In this document: piece by piece, positions 57,501-64,000 of the stretch
How positions within the stretch are numbered: position 1 is the first letter of the stretch
Layout: every line of letters starts with the position of its first letter
Notes under the pieces: model-generated
Told to the model about the DNA's origin: nothing
Databases searched by the model: none
Seen by the model: the letters and a program-made list of their open reading frames with translations, nothing else
Program-made: the position numbers and the translations under genes
Source of the DNA: Marinospirillum celere
Lineage (GTDB): Bacteria; Pseudomonadota; Gammaproteobacteria; Pseudomonadales; Halomonadaceae
DNA length: 64,000 nucleotides
Assembly (NCBI RefSeq): GCF_900112235.1
Contig: NZ_FOLH01000001.1
Span: 1 to 64,000 of the forward strand
Direction: 5' to 3'

Positions 57501-58274
57501 GATCAAGGCATTGATACCAGTGATCAGGATTCCAATCAGGAGAGAGACTCCAGCGACAGTCAAGCCCAATGCAAATTGGTTATTGTGATCTGGGCTGCTT
57601 ATTAAGGGTTGGCCTTCAATGACGACATAGCGTGCGGCATGCATGGCAGTGTAATGCATACCACTGATTGCAAAACCCATCACTACCGCAGCGATTAGGC
57701 GAATCTGGTAGCTTGGTAGTAGCAAATGCCGTAAACCAAAGCTGATCCACAAAGCCAGCATAGCCAGTAAGGCGGCAATAACGATGGAAAGTAAAAACCA
57801 GCTAGGGTCATAGCGAAGCTGAACCTCCATAACCATGGCACCCATACCCAAGTAATGCATGCTGCCAATACCTAATCCCACAATTAACCCACCCAAGAGA
57901 AGGCGAGAGATGGTTAAAGTGGCTTTAGCCAAAAGATTAAGGGCTATCCAGGCGGCAAGAAGGCTGGGTAGCATAGATAAAGCGGTGATCAAAGGGTCAT
58001 AGTGAATATTAATGGGAAGCTCGAAAGCGAGCATGCCAATGAAGTGCATTGCCCAAACCCCGGCACCCAAAGCCAGGGCACCGGATATCAAGTGGAGGCG
58101 ACGCATAGAGCCAAGCATTCGGGAACGTGCGGCGGCTGCCAGGGTTAAAGCCGAGTAAGAAGCAATGATTGCAATCAGAATGGAAACTAGAGTAAGACCC
58201 AGATGATGATGCCCATGGATCAGTTCTACTACTGCGGAATCACGAATAAAAAACTGGGATAACCAAGCAGGCAT
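54567..58274 (-). CDS. MHYT-PAS hybrid histidine kinase with receiver and HPt domains
   Basis: Large sensor kinase of 1235 residues. An N-terminal seven-TM MHYT domain (about 10-260) has three repeats, AMHFIGM, SMHYLGM and GMHYTAM, which are thought to bind copper and sense O2, CO or NO. Three PAS domains follow (about 280-650), then HisKA (SFLANMSHEIRTPMNSILGF), HATPase (ILTNLLSNAVKFTE; FGGTGLGTTIS), a receiver domain (LVLMDVQMPEMDGHQA) and a C-terminal HPt (AEMHRLKGLVANLG). Phosphate could pass by this relay to the HD-GYP regulator encoded next. This couples a gas or redox signal to c-di-GMP level. Confidence 0.93.
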   Translation of the reverse strand: MPAWLSQFFIRDSAVVELIHGHHHLGLTLVSILIAIIASYSALTLAAAARSRMLGSMRRLHLISGALALGAGVWAMHFIGMLAFELPINIHYDPLITALSMLPSLLAAWIALNLLAKATLTISRLLLGGLIVGLGIGSMHYLGMGAMVMEVQLRYDPSWFLLSIVIAALLAMLALWISFGLRHLLLPSYQIRLIAAVVMGFAISGMHYTAMHAARYVVIEGQPLISSPDHNNQFALGLTVAGVSLLIGILITGINALIRYRELYRKSQETTAYLEAIFDTAVDGLISISEKGKIESYNKAAERILGYPASEILGRNVSQLMPEPHHSQHDSYLENYLKTGQAKIIGKGREVMALHKDGHEVPIRLAIGESRVGKTSHFVGFITDISERHAMEQALQEREKQYRTLIDNIPGVTFRCRIDEHWSAIFISESIEELTGWQQEDFLKGRIHLVNLIHPDDMELVNQTIDDALAKRRSYTLEYRLKHKQGHYHWVSESATGVRDEADQLQWIDGVLLDITDAKKRNAEFSALLRAVDDATGVCELDACGRIRRANANYTQILGYQPGELNGTNYHELGSTEPAQIEAMQELWDAVRAGELVQSECARVGKDGQTRWVRISLCPVPSPMDEELRVIELCSDLTQRRQMEIELVDAKERAEEAAAAKSSFLANMSHEIRTPMNSILGFTDLVLDTSLSKQQREHLNSVRSSAGSLLSLLNSILDTAKLDSGVTELENRDFSLLDICKQLQTSFGLMVSKKGLTLHLDYSEQLSAFFKGDTLRIRQILTNLLSNAVKFTEQGEIHLHARPHERGKGVLIEVRDTGIGIPPDRLDKIFDPFAQADASMTRRFGGTGLGTTISKQLAELMGGKLEVSSEVGVGSCFRLYLPLTLGQPTDIEQTSEQEPELPSLSLLIADDVPQNLQLIQTLLEKRGHQVTTAENGRQALELCQQQPFDLVLMDVQMPEMDGHQATQALRAWEKAQHREPLPVIALTASVMEEDRRLAIDAGMNGFASKPLIIHQLLNEVARVLGINTLPTSSSKKSTDHLILDSETGRQLWGSQQAQEKAIQRFLKEPDHQPQALEKLLLENPQRATAEMHRLKGLVANLGLPRLAKTFAELEQALKDKKLPASHRLFEELAACQQALSQADAQEEAMLESSKTDTSANRPELGAADHQALTQLIQLYQQGETASAHLEALATHLPGKLVNEVRQLIEEFELEKAAECLLNYQQEVFQQEADHD

Positions 58275-58362
58275 GATCTAGCTCCAAGCCAAAGAATTTA
58301 TAAGATTATAAAACACCTGGCTTGCTTTGAGTTAAGCTTTGGGCTTTTTTGGGGAGAATTCC

Positions 58363-59112
58363 TTGGAAATCACGTTTGAGATACTGGCTTGGTTGTTTTT
58401 GGCTGCTTTCCTGGCCGGCTTTATCGATACTCTTGCCGGTGGTGGTGGTTTGATTACCATTCCTGCTTTGTTGCTTGCGGGTGCCGCCCCGTTGGAAGCC
58501 TTGGCGACAAATAAACTGCAAAGCGTGTTTGGGGTTTTTACCGCTTCCTTAACCTTGTTTAGACGCAAACTCCTGGTTTGGTCTGAGATGCGGGGGGTTT
58601 TTCTGGCTGCCTTGATCGGTTCCGCTTTAGGGGCTGGGTCTGTGCATTTTATTAATCCTGATCTTCTTGATTGGGCGATTCCCCTCGTCCTGGCGGGTAT
58701 CGCTTTTTACTATCTACTGGCTCCAAAAGCAGGCGATTTCTCCACGCGTCCACGCATCGGTGAAGGCTGGTATCGTAAAGCAGTGGTTCCGGTGATCGGT
58801 TTTTATGACGGTATGTTTGGCCCCGGAACCGGCTCCTTTTTTGCAACCTCAGCAGTGGCTTTAAGGGGTTATAGCCTGCTCGATGCCACAGTGCGAGCCA
58901 AATTGTTGAACTTTGCGACCAACTTAGCAGCCTGCGGCGTTTTTATTTTCGGTGGACAAGTTCTTTGGTTGGCAGGCTTGGTTATGTTGATCGGTCAGGT
59001 GCTAGGCGCTTGGTTAGGGACTCATGCAGTAATCCGTGGTGGTAGTCGTTTGATTAAGCCGTTATTGGTCACCGTCTGCCTGGTGATGCTAGCGCGCTAT
59101 TTTTGGCAATAA
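58363..59112 (+). CDS. TSUP family (TauE/SafE) membrane transporter
   Basis: Membrane protein of about 249 residues with seven or eight hydrophobic segments. GFIDTLAGGGGLITIPALL and the inverted-repeat counterpart GFYDGMFGPGTGSFFATS are the TSUP signatures. E. coli YfcA is similar. The best start is TTG at 58363, six bases after GGGGAG; no ATG is available nearby. Substrates of the family include sulfite and organosulfonates; here unknown. Confidence 0.87.
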   Translation: MEITFEILAWLFLAAFLAGFIDTLAGGGGLITIPALLLAGAAPLEALATNKLQSVFGVFTASLTLFRRKLLVWSEMRGVFLAALIGSALGAGSVHFINPDLLDWAIPLVLAGIAFYYLLAPKAGDFSTRPRIGEGWYRKAVVPVIGFYDGMFGPGTGSFFATSAVALRGYSLLDATVRAKLLNFATNLAACGVFIFGGQVLWLAGLVMLIGQVLGAWLGTHAVIRGGSRLIKPLLVTVCLVMLARYFWQ

Positions 59113-59130
59113 CCCTCTATTTCACGTTTT

Positions 59131-59180
59131 CGTCATTAACGGGTCAATTCTTCTTAACGCTTCTGTCATCTTTCTACTTC
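59131..59180 (+). promoter_or_regulatory. possible Pho box array upstream of phnD
   Basis: GTCA units occur at 59132, 59143 and 59165, that is at 0, 11 and 33 bases, within CGTCATTAACGGGTCAAT and CTTCTGTCATCTTTCTACTT. An 11-base period of CTGTCAT-like units is the mark of PhoB binding. It ends 64 bases before the phnD start. Only the unit CTGTCAT (59163-59169) is a perfect half site. Confidence 0.5.
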
Positions 59181-59244
59181 AAGGTAAGCACATTGCTGCA
59201 AGGATGCACTGTTTTTACTAACTGTTAATCCTTGGAGTAGAAAG

Positions 59245-60108
59245 ATGAAGTTGAAAGCTCTTGTCTCTGGCGTTTTTGCTGTTTCCACCCTGTTTGCCAC
59301 TTCGGCGCTGGCGGGTCCTCAGTCTTGCCCTTCCACCTTGCGTTTTGCCGATACCGGCATTGAGGGCATGGAAGAAATGGTGCGCACCTACCACCAGTTT
59401 CAGGAAAAGCTGGGCGGTATCCTCGATATCAATATCGAATTCTTCCCGGTCAGTGATCGCACGGCTACGGTTAACGCTCTGCAATTTGAGCAGGTAGATA
59501 TGATTCTGGCTGGTCCTTCTGAATATGCGGTAATGCGTGCGCGTCAGGATGTAAAAATGATGGTCGGCATTGAGCGTACCGAATATGGCACGGCCTTTGT
59601 CGTCCATGAAGACAGTGGTATTTACAGCCTGGAAGACCTGCGTGGTAAGCACATTGCCATGAAAGACCCTGGTTCCACTACCGGGCACATCATCCCCTCA
59701 ATGATGCTTAATGAAGCCGGTTTTGACATTGATCGCGACCTGCGCATTTCTTTGCTGGATGGTGCTCGCTTTGAAGCCCTGGTCAATCGTGATGTCGATG
59801 CCATGGGCAGCGGTGTGCGTGATGTCGCCCGCCTTGAAGAGCGTGATCCTAATGGTCGTTACCGGGTCATTGCTGAAAGTGACACCATGCCGCGCGATAT
59901 CTTTGTTGCCCGTGGTGGCATCAGTGATGCTTGTGTTGCCTATGTCAGCGAGAAGATGTACGAGCATGGCGATGCCTTGATGGATGCGATTCTTGGCCCA
60001 GGCGAACGTCGTAAATATGTTGGTTCACGCTTTGTAAATGATCTCACCGAAGACGAGTATGACCGGATTACTGAAGCCTATGCACTGGTTGGTTTTCCTC
60101 TGAATTAA
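59245..60108 (+). CDS. phnD: phosphonate/phosphite/phosphate ABC transporter, binding protein
   Basis: Periplasmic binding protein of 287 residues with a signal peptide ending in SALAGP. VDMILAGPSEYAVM, YSLEDLRGKHIAMKDPGSTTGHI and the SxxTS-like region are typical of PhnD-type proteins (the ligand contact STTGH replaces STSG). GGAG lies ten bases before the ATG. It is the first gene of phnD-phnC-phnE. No C-P lyase, phosphonatase or phosphite dehydrogenase genes are present, so the ligand is uncertain. Confidence 0.87.
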   Translation: MKLKALVSGVFAVSTLFATSALAGPQSCPSTLRFADTGIEGMEEMVRTYHQFQEKLGGILDINIEFFPVSDRTATVNALQFEQVDMILAGPSEYAVMRARQDVKMMVGIERTEYGTAFVVHEDSGIYSLEDLRGKHIAMKDPGSTTGHIIPSMMLNEAGFDIDRDLRISLLDGARFEALVNRDVDAMGSGVRDVARLEERDPNGRYRVIAESDTMPRDIFVARGGISDACVAYVSEKMYEHGDALMDAILGPGERRKYVGSRFVNDLTEDEYDRITEAYALVGFPLN

Positions 60109-60125
60109 TTCGTTATTCAGGTCAA

Positions 60126-60153
60126 GCGGCCCGATCTTGATCGGGCCTTTTAA
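60126..60153 (+). terminator. attenuator-type hairpin between phnD and phnC
   Basis: GGCCCGAT (60128-60135) pairs with ATCGGGCC (60140-60147) across CTTG and runs into TTTTAA. It is a weak terminator inside the operon, which would keep the binding protein more abundant than the ATPase and permease. Confidence 0.6.
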
Positions 60154-60170
60154 GATTCAGTGAGGTGAAA

Positions 60171-60977
60171 ATGTCCGAGATTAAAGTGAGCGGTTTGCAC
60201 AAGAGTTTTGGCAAGGTCCATGTGCTTCGTGGGTTGGATTTTGAAGTTCAGAAGGGTGAAGGGGTCATTCTTCTGGGGGCCAATGGCTGTGGCAAATCCA
60301 CCTTAATGCGTTCTATCTGCGGTTTGACGCCGACCGATCAGGGAGAAATCCTGATTCAGGATCAATCCCTACAAAAAGCATCTCGACGCAAGGTGATGGC
60401 TATGCGCAACAAGGTGGGTGTGGTTTTTCAAAAATTCAACCTGGTTGGCAACCTAAGTGTTTTTCAAAATGTTCTCTATGGTGCCTTGGGTTCCAGTCGT
60501 TGGGGCCTGCTGGGCTGCATGGGGCCTTTTGCCAGCCAGGAAAAGCGCGAAAAGGTGATGGCTTGTCTGGAAAGAGTCAGTCTTGCTGACAAGGCTGACC
60601 GTAAAGCTGAAGAGCTTTCGGGTGGACAACAGCAGCGCGTTGCTATTGCCCGCATGCTGATGCAGGAACCAGAAATTGTTTTGGCTGATGAGCCTATTGC
60701 CAGCCTGGACCCCAAATCAGGTCAGGAAGTAATGGAGCTGCTTTGGGACGTGGTGCAAGAGCAGGGTTTAACGGTGATCTGCACTCTGCATCAACTGGAT
60801 ATTGCCCTTCAGTATGGTGAACGCTTTATAGGCATGAAGGCGGGCCAGGTGGATATAGATGCTCGCAAAGGCGCGATAACCAAGGCAGAGCTGGAAGGTC
60901 TTTACAGGGGTCAGGTGCGGGTTGATGCCCCTGAAAACTGGAAGGGCGTGTCTGAACTCCAGACTTCCGCTGCTTGA
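60171..60977 (+). CDS. phnC: phosphonate-type ABC transporter, ATP-binding protein
   Basis: ABC ATPase of 268 residues. Walker A GANGCGKST, signature LSGGQQQRVAIARML and Walker B IVLADEPIASLDP are present. The insert SSRWGLLGCMGPFASQE is typical of PhnC. AGG lies six bases before ATG 60171; a GTG two codons earlier is an alternative. phnE starts 22 bases after it. Confidence 0.92.
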   Translation: MSEIKVSGLHKSFGKVHVLRGLDFEVQKGEGVILLGANGCGKSTLMRSICGLTPTDQGEILIQDQSLQKASRRKVMAMRNKVGVVFQKFNLVGNLSVFQNVLYGALGSSRWGLLGCMGPFASQEKREKVMACLERVSLADKADRKAEELSGGQQQRVAIARMLMQEPEIVLADEPIASLDPKSGQEVMELLWDVVQEQGLTVICTLHQLDIALQYGERFIGMKAGQVDIDARKGAITKAELEGLYRGQVRVDAPENWKGVSELQTSAA

Positions 60978-60999
60978 TCGATTATTGGAAATAAATAGC

Positions 61000-61803
61000 A
61001 TGTCTAAAGTAGATTTGGGAGCCTTCAAGGCTCCAGCACGTTTTACCTCGCCTTCAATTTTTACCTGGGTAGTGATCATCACTTTTGCTGCCTTTTTTAT
61101 TCAGGGCTTTGCTTCAGCCGATATTAATGGTGCCCGCATGCTGCAGGGGGTTAACAACCTGGGTGGTTTTTTTGCTCAGGCTTGGCCTCCAAATACCAGC
61201 CGCCTGGAACCCATTATGTGGGCCATGCTGGAAACCCTGAATATGGCTATTGTTGGGGTGTTTTTCGGAGTTTTGCTTAGCCTGCCCTTTGCACTTCTTT
61301 GTTCACGAAATACCTCGCCGAATGCGGTGGTGCGCTGGGTTAGTCGAATGATCGTGGCAACGCTGCGTACTGTGCCTGATCTGGTTTGGGCCTTGATCTT
61401 TGTGGTGGCGGTAGGCCTGGGGCCTTTAGCCGGGATATTGGCAATCATCATGGATACCATAGGTTTTTGCGCGCGCTTTTTTTCGGAGCGCATCGAAGAA
61501 ATTCGTCCCGGCCCTTCCGAAGCTTTAAGCTCAACGGGTGCTGGCCGTATGTCAGTGATTTTTGGAGCCATTATTCCTGAGTCCATGGCTTCCATTACCG
61601 CAACCAGTCTCTATAGTATTGAAAAAGCCATTCGTTCAGCCGTGGTTTTGGGACTAGTGGGTGCGGGGGGGATAGGCGTAGAGCTTTCAACCTCTATGCG
61701 CATGTTCCGCTTTGATCAGGCGATGACGATTATTCTGGTTATCCTGGTAGTGGTGATCGCAGTAGAGCAGGTTTCATCGGCCATACGTAAGCGAATTATC
61801 TGA
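61000..61803 (+). CDS. phnE: phosphonate-type ABC transporter, permease
   Basis: Membrane permease of 267 residues with about six hydrophobic segments. ARTVPDLVWALI-like LRTVPDLVWALIFV and EALSSTGAGRMSVIFGAIIP (coupling helix) are typical of PhnE. The ATG at 61000 follows the phnC stop; the frame open upstream overlaps phnC and is ignored. A strong terminator ends the operon. Confidence 0.92.
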   Translation: MSKVDLGAFKAPARFTSPSIFTWVVIITFAAFFIQGFASADINGARMLQGVNNLGGFFAQAWPPNTSRLEPIMWAMLETLNMAIVGVFFGVLLSLPFALLCSRNTSPNAVVRWVSRMIVATLRTVPDLVWALIFVVAVGLGPLAGILAIIMDTIGFCARFFSERIEEIRPGPSEALSSTGAGRMSVIFGAIIPESMASITATSLYSIEKAIRSAVVLGLVGAGGIGVELSTSMRMFRFDQAMTIILVILVVVIAVEQVSSAIRKRII

Positions 61804-61825
61804 ACTTAGAGTTAAGATAATGCTC

Positions 61826-61852
61826 AAAACCGCCTAAGTGGCGGTTTTTTTC
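61826..61852 (+). terminator. intrinsic terminator of phnDCE
   Basis: AAAACCGCC (61826-61834) pairs with GGCGGTTTT (61840-61848) across TAAGT and continues into a T tract. It lies 23 bases after the phnE stop. Confidence 0.9.
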
Positions 61853-61915
61853 GTTGTTAAGTTGAAAAGCAGTTTGCTAGTCTTATTTTTTATATATTTA
61901 TGAAAGGGTGAACGA

Positions 61916-64000
61916 ATGACAGATGAGTCGACGGTTTTGTCAGATTCAGAAGCAAATGAAAGTCAGAAACCCTACTGGATAGCTGTTGGTGCCTCGGCAG
62001 GTGGACTAGATGCTTTGAAAGACCTGTTGAGTGCCTTTGATACAAATATCAATGCCACCATTATTATTGCCCAGCACCTGGACCCCAAGCATCCAACGCT
62101 TTTAAAAGATCTACTCAGCCGTAGCACCCGGCTTCCAGTTCATCTGGTTGAAGAAAATATACGTCCCCAACCAGGTGAGATCTATATTATTTCGCCTGGC
62201 CACAATGCCTTGGTTGAACAAGGGCAATTGCAACTCAAACCAGCCGCTGAAGTGGGGCCCAAACCTTCAGCGAGTATGCTGATGACCAGTTTGGCTGAAG
62301 ATCAGGGTGAACAATGCATCGGCGTTATTCTTTCCGGAACAGGAACGGATGGCTCTGAAGGTGTTATGGCGATCAAGTCAGCCAACGGTTTGGTCATTAC
62401 CCAAAGTGAAGAAACTGCGAAGTACTCAGGGATGCCCAAAGCTGCGGTGGATACCGGCTTTGTTGACCTAACCCTGCCACCGGCTGCAATTGCCCACGAA
62501 ATTCAGGATTTTATTGTTTCTGCAGGCAAAACCCTCAGTAAGCTCTCAGTGCCCAAGGTTAAATCCAGTCTGGAAAAGATTTTTCAAAGAATCTATGACC
62601 AGACCGGTTATGACTTTAGTGGCTACAAGATGAAAACGATCCAGAGGCGCATCGCAAGACGGATGGCCGTTCACAAGGTAGTGACTCTGGATGACTATGT
62701 CACTCTGTTTCTTTCTTCTGGTAAGGAAGTGGAAAGCCTGTTCAAGGACTTACTGATTTCGGTGACTTCCTTTTTCCGGGATAAACAGGCCTTTGAAGAC
62801 TTGGCTCTTACTTTGGATAAGCTGCTGGAGGAAACGGAGGATCAGGATCAGCTACGTATTTGGGTTCCTGGCTGTGCCAACGGTGAAGAAGCCTACTCGA
62901 TTGCCATTTTGTTGCAGCAGGCCCGTTCTCGTTTGCAAAAAGAGGTTCCTTTTCAGGTTTTCGCTACAGATATTGATGAGTTTGCATTATCCCAAGCAAG
63001 ACGGGGTATTTTTAGTCAGTCTCAAGTTAAAGAAGTGCCTGACGAGCTGCTGAAGAAATATTTTACCCTTAAGGGTGACCAGTATTTCATTCAGAAGAGA
63101 ATCCGTGATCAGGTGGTTTTTGCACGCCAGAATGTGATTATGGACCCACCCTTTTCACGCCTGGATTTAATCAGTTGCCGCAATCTACTCATTTACTTCT
63201 CTGCAGAGCTGCAAAAACAGGTCTTCAAGACCTTCCATTTTGCGCTGAACTCCCGAGGCTATTTGTTCCTTGGCAAGTCAGAAGCAGCTGACCCTGAGCT
63301 GTTTGAGCCTTTGGTAAAGCAAAGCCAGATTTTTGTCCGCAAGAAAACCAGTATTTCTAAGCGTAGGGACCAAGCGAGCAGTGCCGCTAGCCTCTTGGGA
63401 TCGCGCAAGCATAAAGATGATCAGCAACCAGCCTTATCGCAAGAAAAGAAGAATGTGGCTGAACAGATTGATCGCATGCTGATAGAGAAGTTGTTGCCCA
63501 CAGCCGCAGTGCTGGACTCTGAAGGTCAGGTAATGCACCTGCGGGGTAATGTTAGTCCGTACCTCAGCTTTCCTCAGGGCCGTATAGATACCAATATTTT
63601 GTCCCTGATTCGGGATGAGCTGAAAATTGATACCCGTGCTCTGCTACAAAAAGCGCGGCAAGAAGGTCAAGCTTCAACCCAAGCGCTTTTTTATAACCAG
63701 AACCAAGCCGAGAAAGCCCTATTTCTGAATATGAAAGAGGTTGAACTGGAAGAAAGCGGCAAGTTGTATGTGTTGACCTTTACAGAAGTTGATCTTAGTG
63801 AGGCATTTATCAGTGGCACTGGCTTGCTGAGTGAAGAAGGCCAGATCAGCAATGAAAATTTGAGACGGGAAATTAATGTCTTCAAGGAACGTTTGCAGTC
63901 GTCTATAGAAGATCTGGAAACCACCAATGAAGAGCTGCAATCGACGAACGAAGAATTACAATCGGCCAATGAGGAATTACAGTCAACGAATGAAGAGCTG
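61916..64000 (+). CDS. CheB-CheR fusion protein with PAS and coiled coil (3' end outside window)
   Basis: An uninterrupted frame of 695 codons runs off the window. Residues 20-200 form a CheB methylesterase domain with its triad: Ser27 in GASAGG, the His in AQHLDP and the Asp in GTGTDGSEG. There is no receiver domain before it. A CheR methyltransferase domain follows (about 220-470; VTSFFRD, WVPGCANGEEAYS, FSRLDLISCRNLLIYF), then a PAS-like region, and a coiled coil built from seven-residue repeats (TNEELQS) at the cut end. In this family PAS and histidine kinase domains often follow. AGGG eight or nine bases before the ATG is the ribosome site. Confidence 0.92.
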   Translation, partial: MTDESTVLSDSEANESQKPYWIAVGASAGGLDALKDLLSAFDTNINATIIIAQHLDPKHPTLLKDLLSRSTRLPVHLVEENIRPQPGEIYIISPGHNALVEQGQLQLKPAAEVGPKPSASMLMTSLAEDQGEQCIGVILSGTGTDGSEGVMAIKSANGLVITQSEETAKYSGMPKAAVDTGFVDLTLPPAAIAHEIQDFIVSAGKTLSKLSVPKVKSSLEKIFQRIYDQTGYDFSGYKMKTIQRRIARRMAVHKVVTLDDYVTLFLSSGKEVESLFKDLLISVTSFFRDKQAFEDLALTLDKLLEETEDQDQLRIWVPGCANGEEAYSIAILLQQARSRLQKEVPFQVFATDIDEFALSQARRGIFSQSQVKEVPDELLKKYFTLKGDQYFIQKRIRDQVVFARQNVIMDPPFSRLDLISCRNLLIYFSAELQKQVFKTFHFALNSRGYLFLGKSEAADPELFEPLVKQSQIFVRKKTSISKRRDQASSAASLLGSRKHKDDQQPALSQEKKNVAEQIDRMLIEKLLPTAAVLDSEGQVMHLRGNVSPYLSFPQGRIDTNILSLIRDELKIDTRALLQKARQEGQASTQALFYNQNQAEKALFLNMKEVELEESGKLYVLTFTEVDLSEAFISGTGLLSEEGQISNENLRREINVFKERLQSSIEDLETTNEELQSTNEELQSANEELQSTNEEL

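Overview
The window comes from a gammaproteobacterial chromosome of moderate GC. Gene content and sequence type (tyrA-aroA fusion, davBA-type lysine monooxygenase and amidase, LeuS of the pseudomonad type, gyrA near serC-pheA-hisC) place it near the Pseudomonadales/Oceanospirillales, perhaps a Marinospirillum-like marine heterotroph. That placement is inference from remembered protein families, not from a search.

Layout. 1-700: the 3' end of an rrn operon (23S tail, 5S), two strong terminators and a duplicated fragment of the 5S 3' end. 710-6829 (minus): a chemoreceptor behind a sigma-54 promoter with two NtrC-type sites, the davBA pair, and ppiB-lpxH. 6923-12837 (plus): glnS-cysS, a second chemoreceptor and a hotdog thioesterase, with a possible 40-residue gene on the minus strand. 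13260-18514: gyrA, then metNIQ. 18516-25945: a PlsC-like acyltransferase and a thiamine-kinase-like gene (minus), then a TPP riboswitch with thiB, a structured intergenic element, thiP, an inserted hpd/Lrp-type regulator pair, and thiQ. 26010-31544: serC-pheA-hisC-tyrA/aroA. 31541-37107: a CDF transporter, a LysR regulator, an MFS permease, a SixA-like phosphatase, ilvE and trmH, followed by a REP cluster (37108-37279).

37285-47587: slipin and NfeD, a YadGH-like ABC exporter, an acidic membrane-anchored protein of unknown role, a YdjA-like nitroreductase, a YiiD-C thioesterase, tRNA-Ser(GGA), and leuS-lptE-holA. 47784-51603: a purine permease with a near-consensus sigma-54 promoter, a TrhA/hemolysin III protein, queF and an adenine/adenosine deaminase. 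51598-53299: a PAP2 phosphatase and a GT4 glycosyltransferase, next to a phoH2 gene fossil. 53579-58274: an HD-GYP response regulator and an MHYT-PAS hybrid histidine kinase. 58363-61803: a TSUP permease and phnD-phnC-phnE, the latter behind a possible Pho box. 61916-64000: a CheB-CheR fusion cut by the window end.

How it fits together. Most genes are housekeeping. Two control themes stand out. Nitrogen control by RpoN, with NtrC likely at the chemoreceptor, appears at that chemoreceptor and at the purine permease. Phosphate control is suggested at phnDCE and, more weakly, at the GT4/PAP2 pair. The aromatic amino acid block (serC, pheA, hisC, tyrA-aroA) and hpd cover synthesis and breakdown of Phe/Tyr. 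No CRISPR array, prophage or intact insertion sequence was seen. The most unusual items are the branched RNA-like element between thiB and thiP, the sigma-54/NtrC architecture before the first chemoreceptor, the terminator-like hairpin inside lpxH, and the phoH2 fossil.
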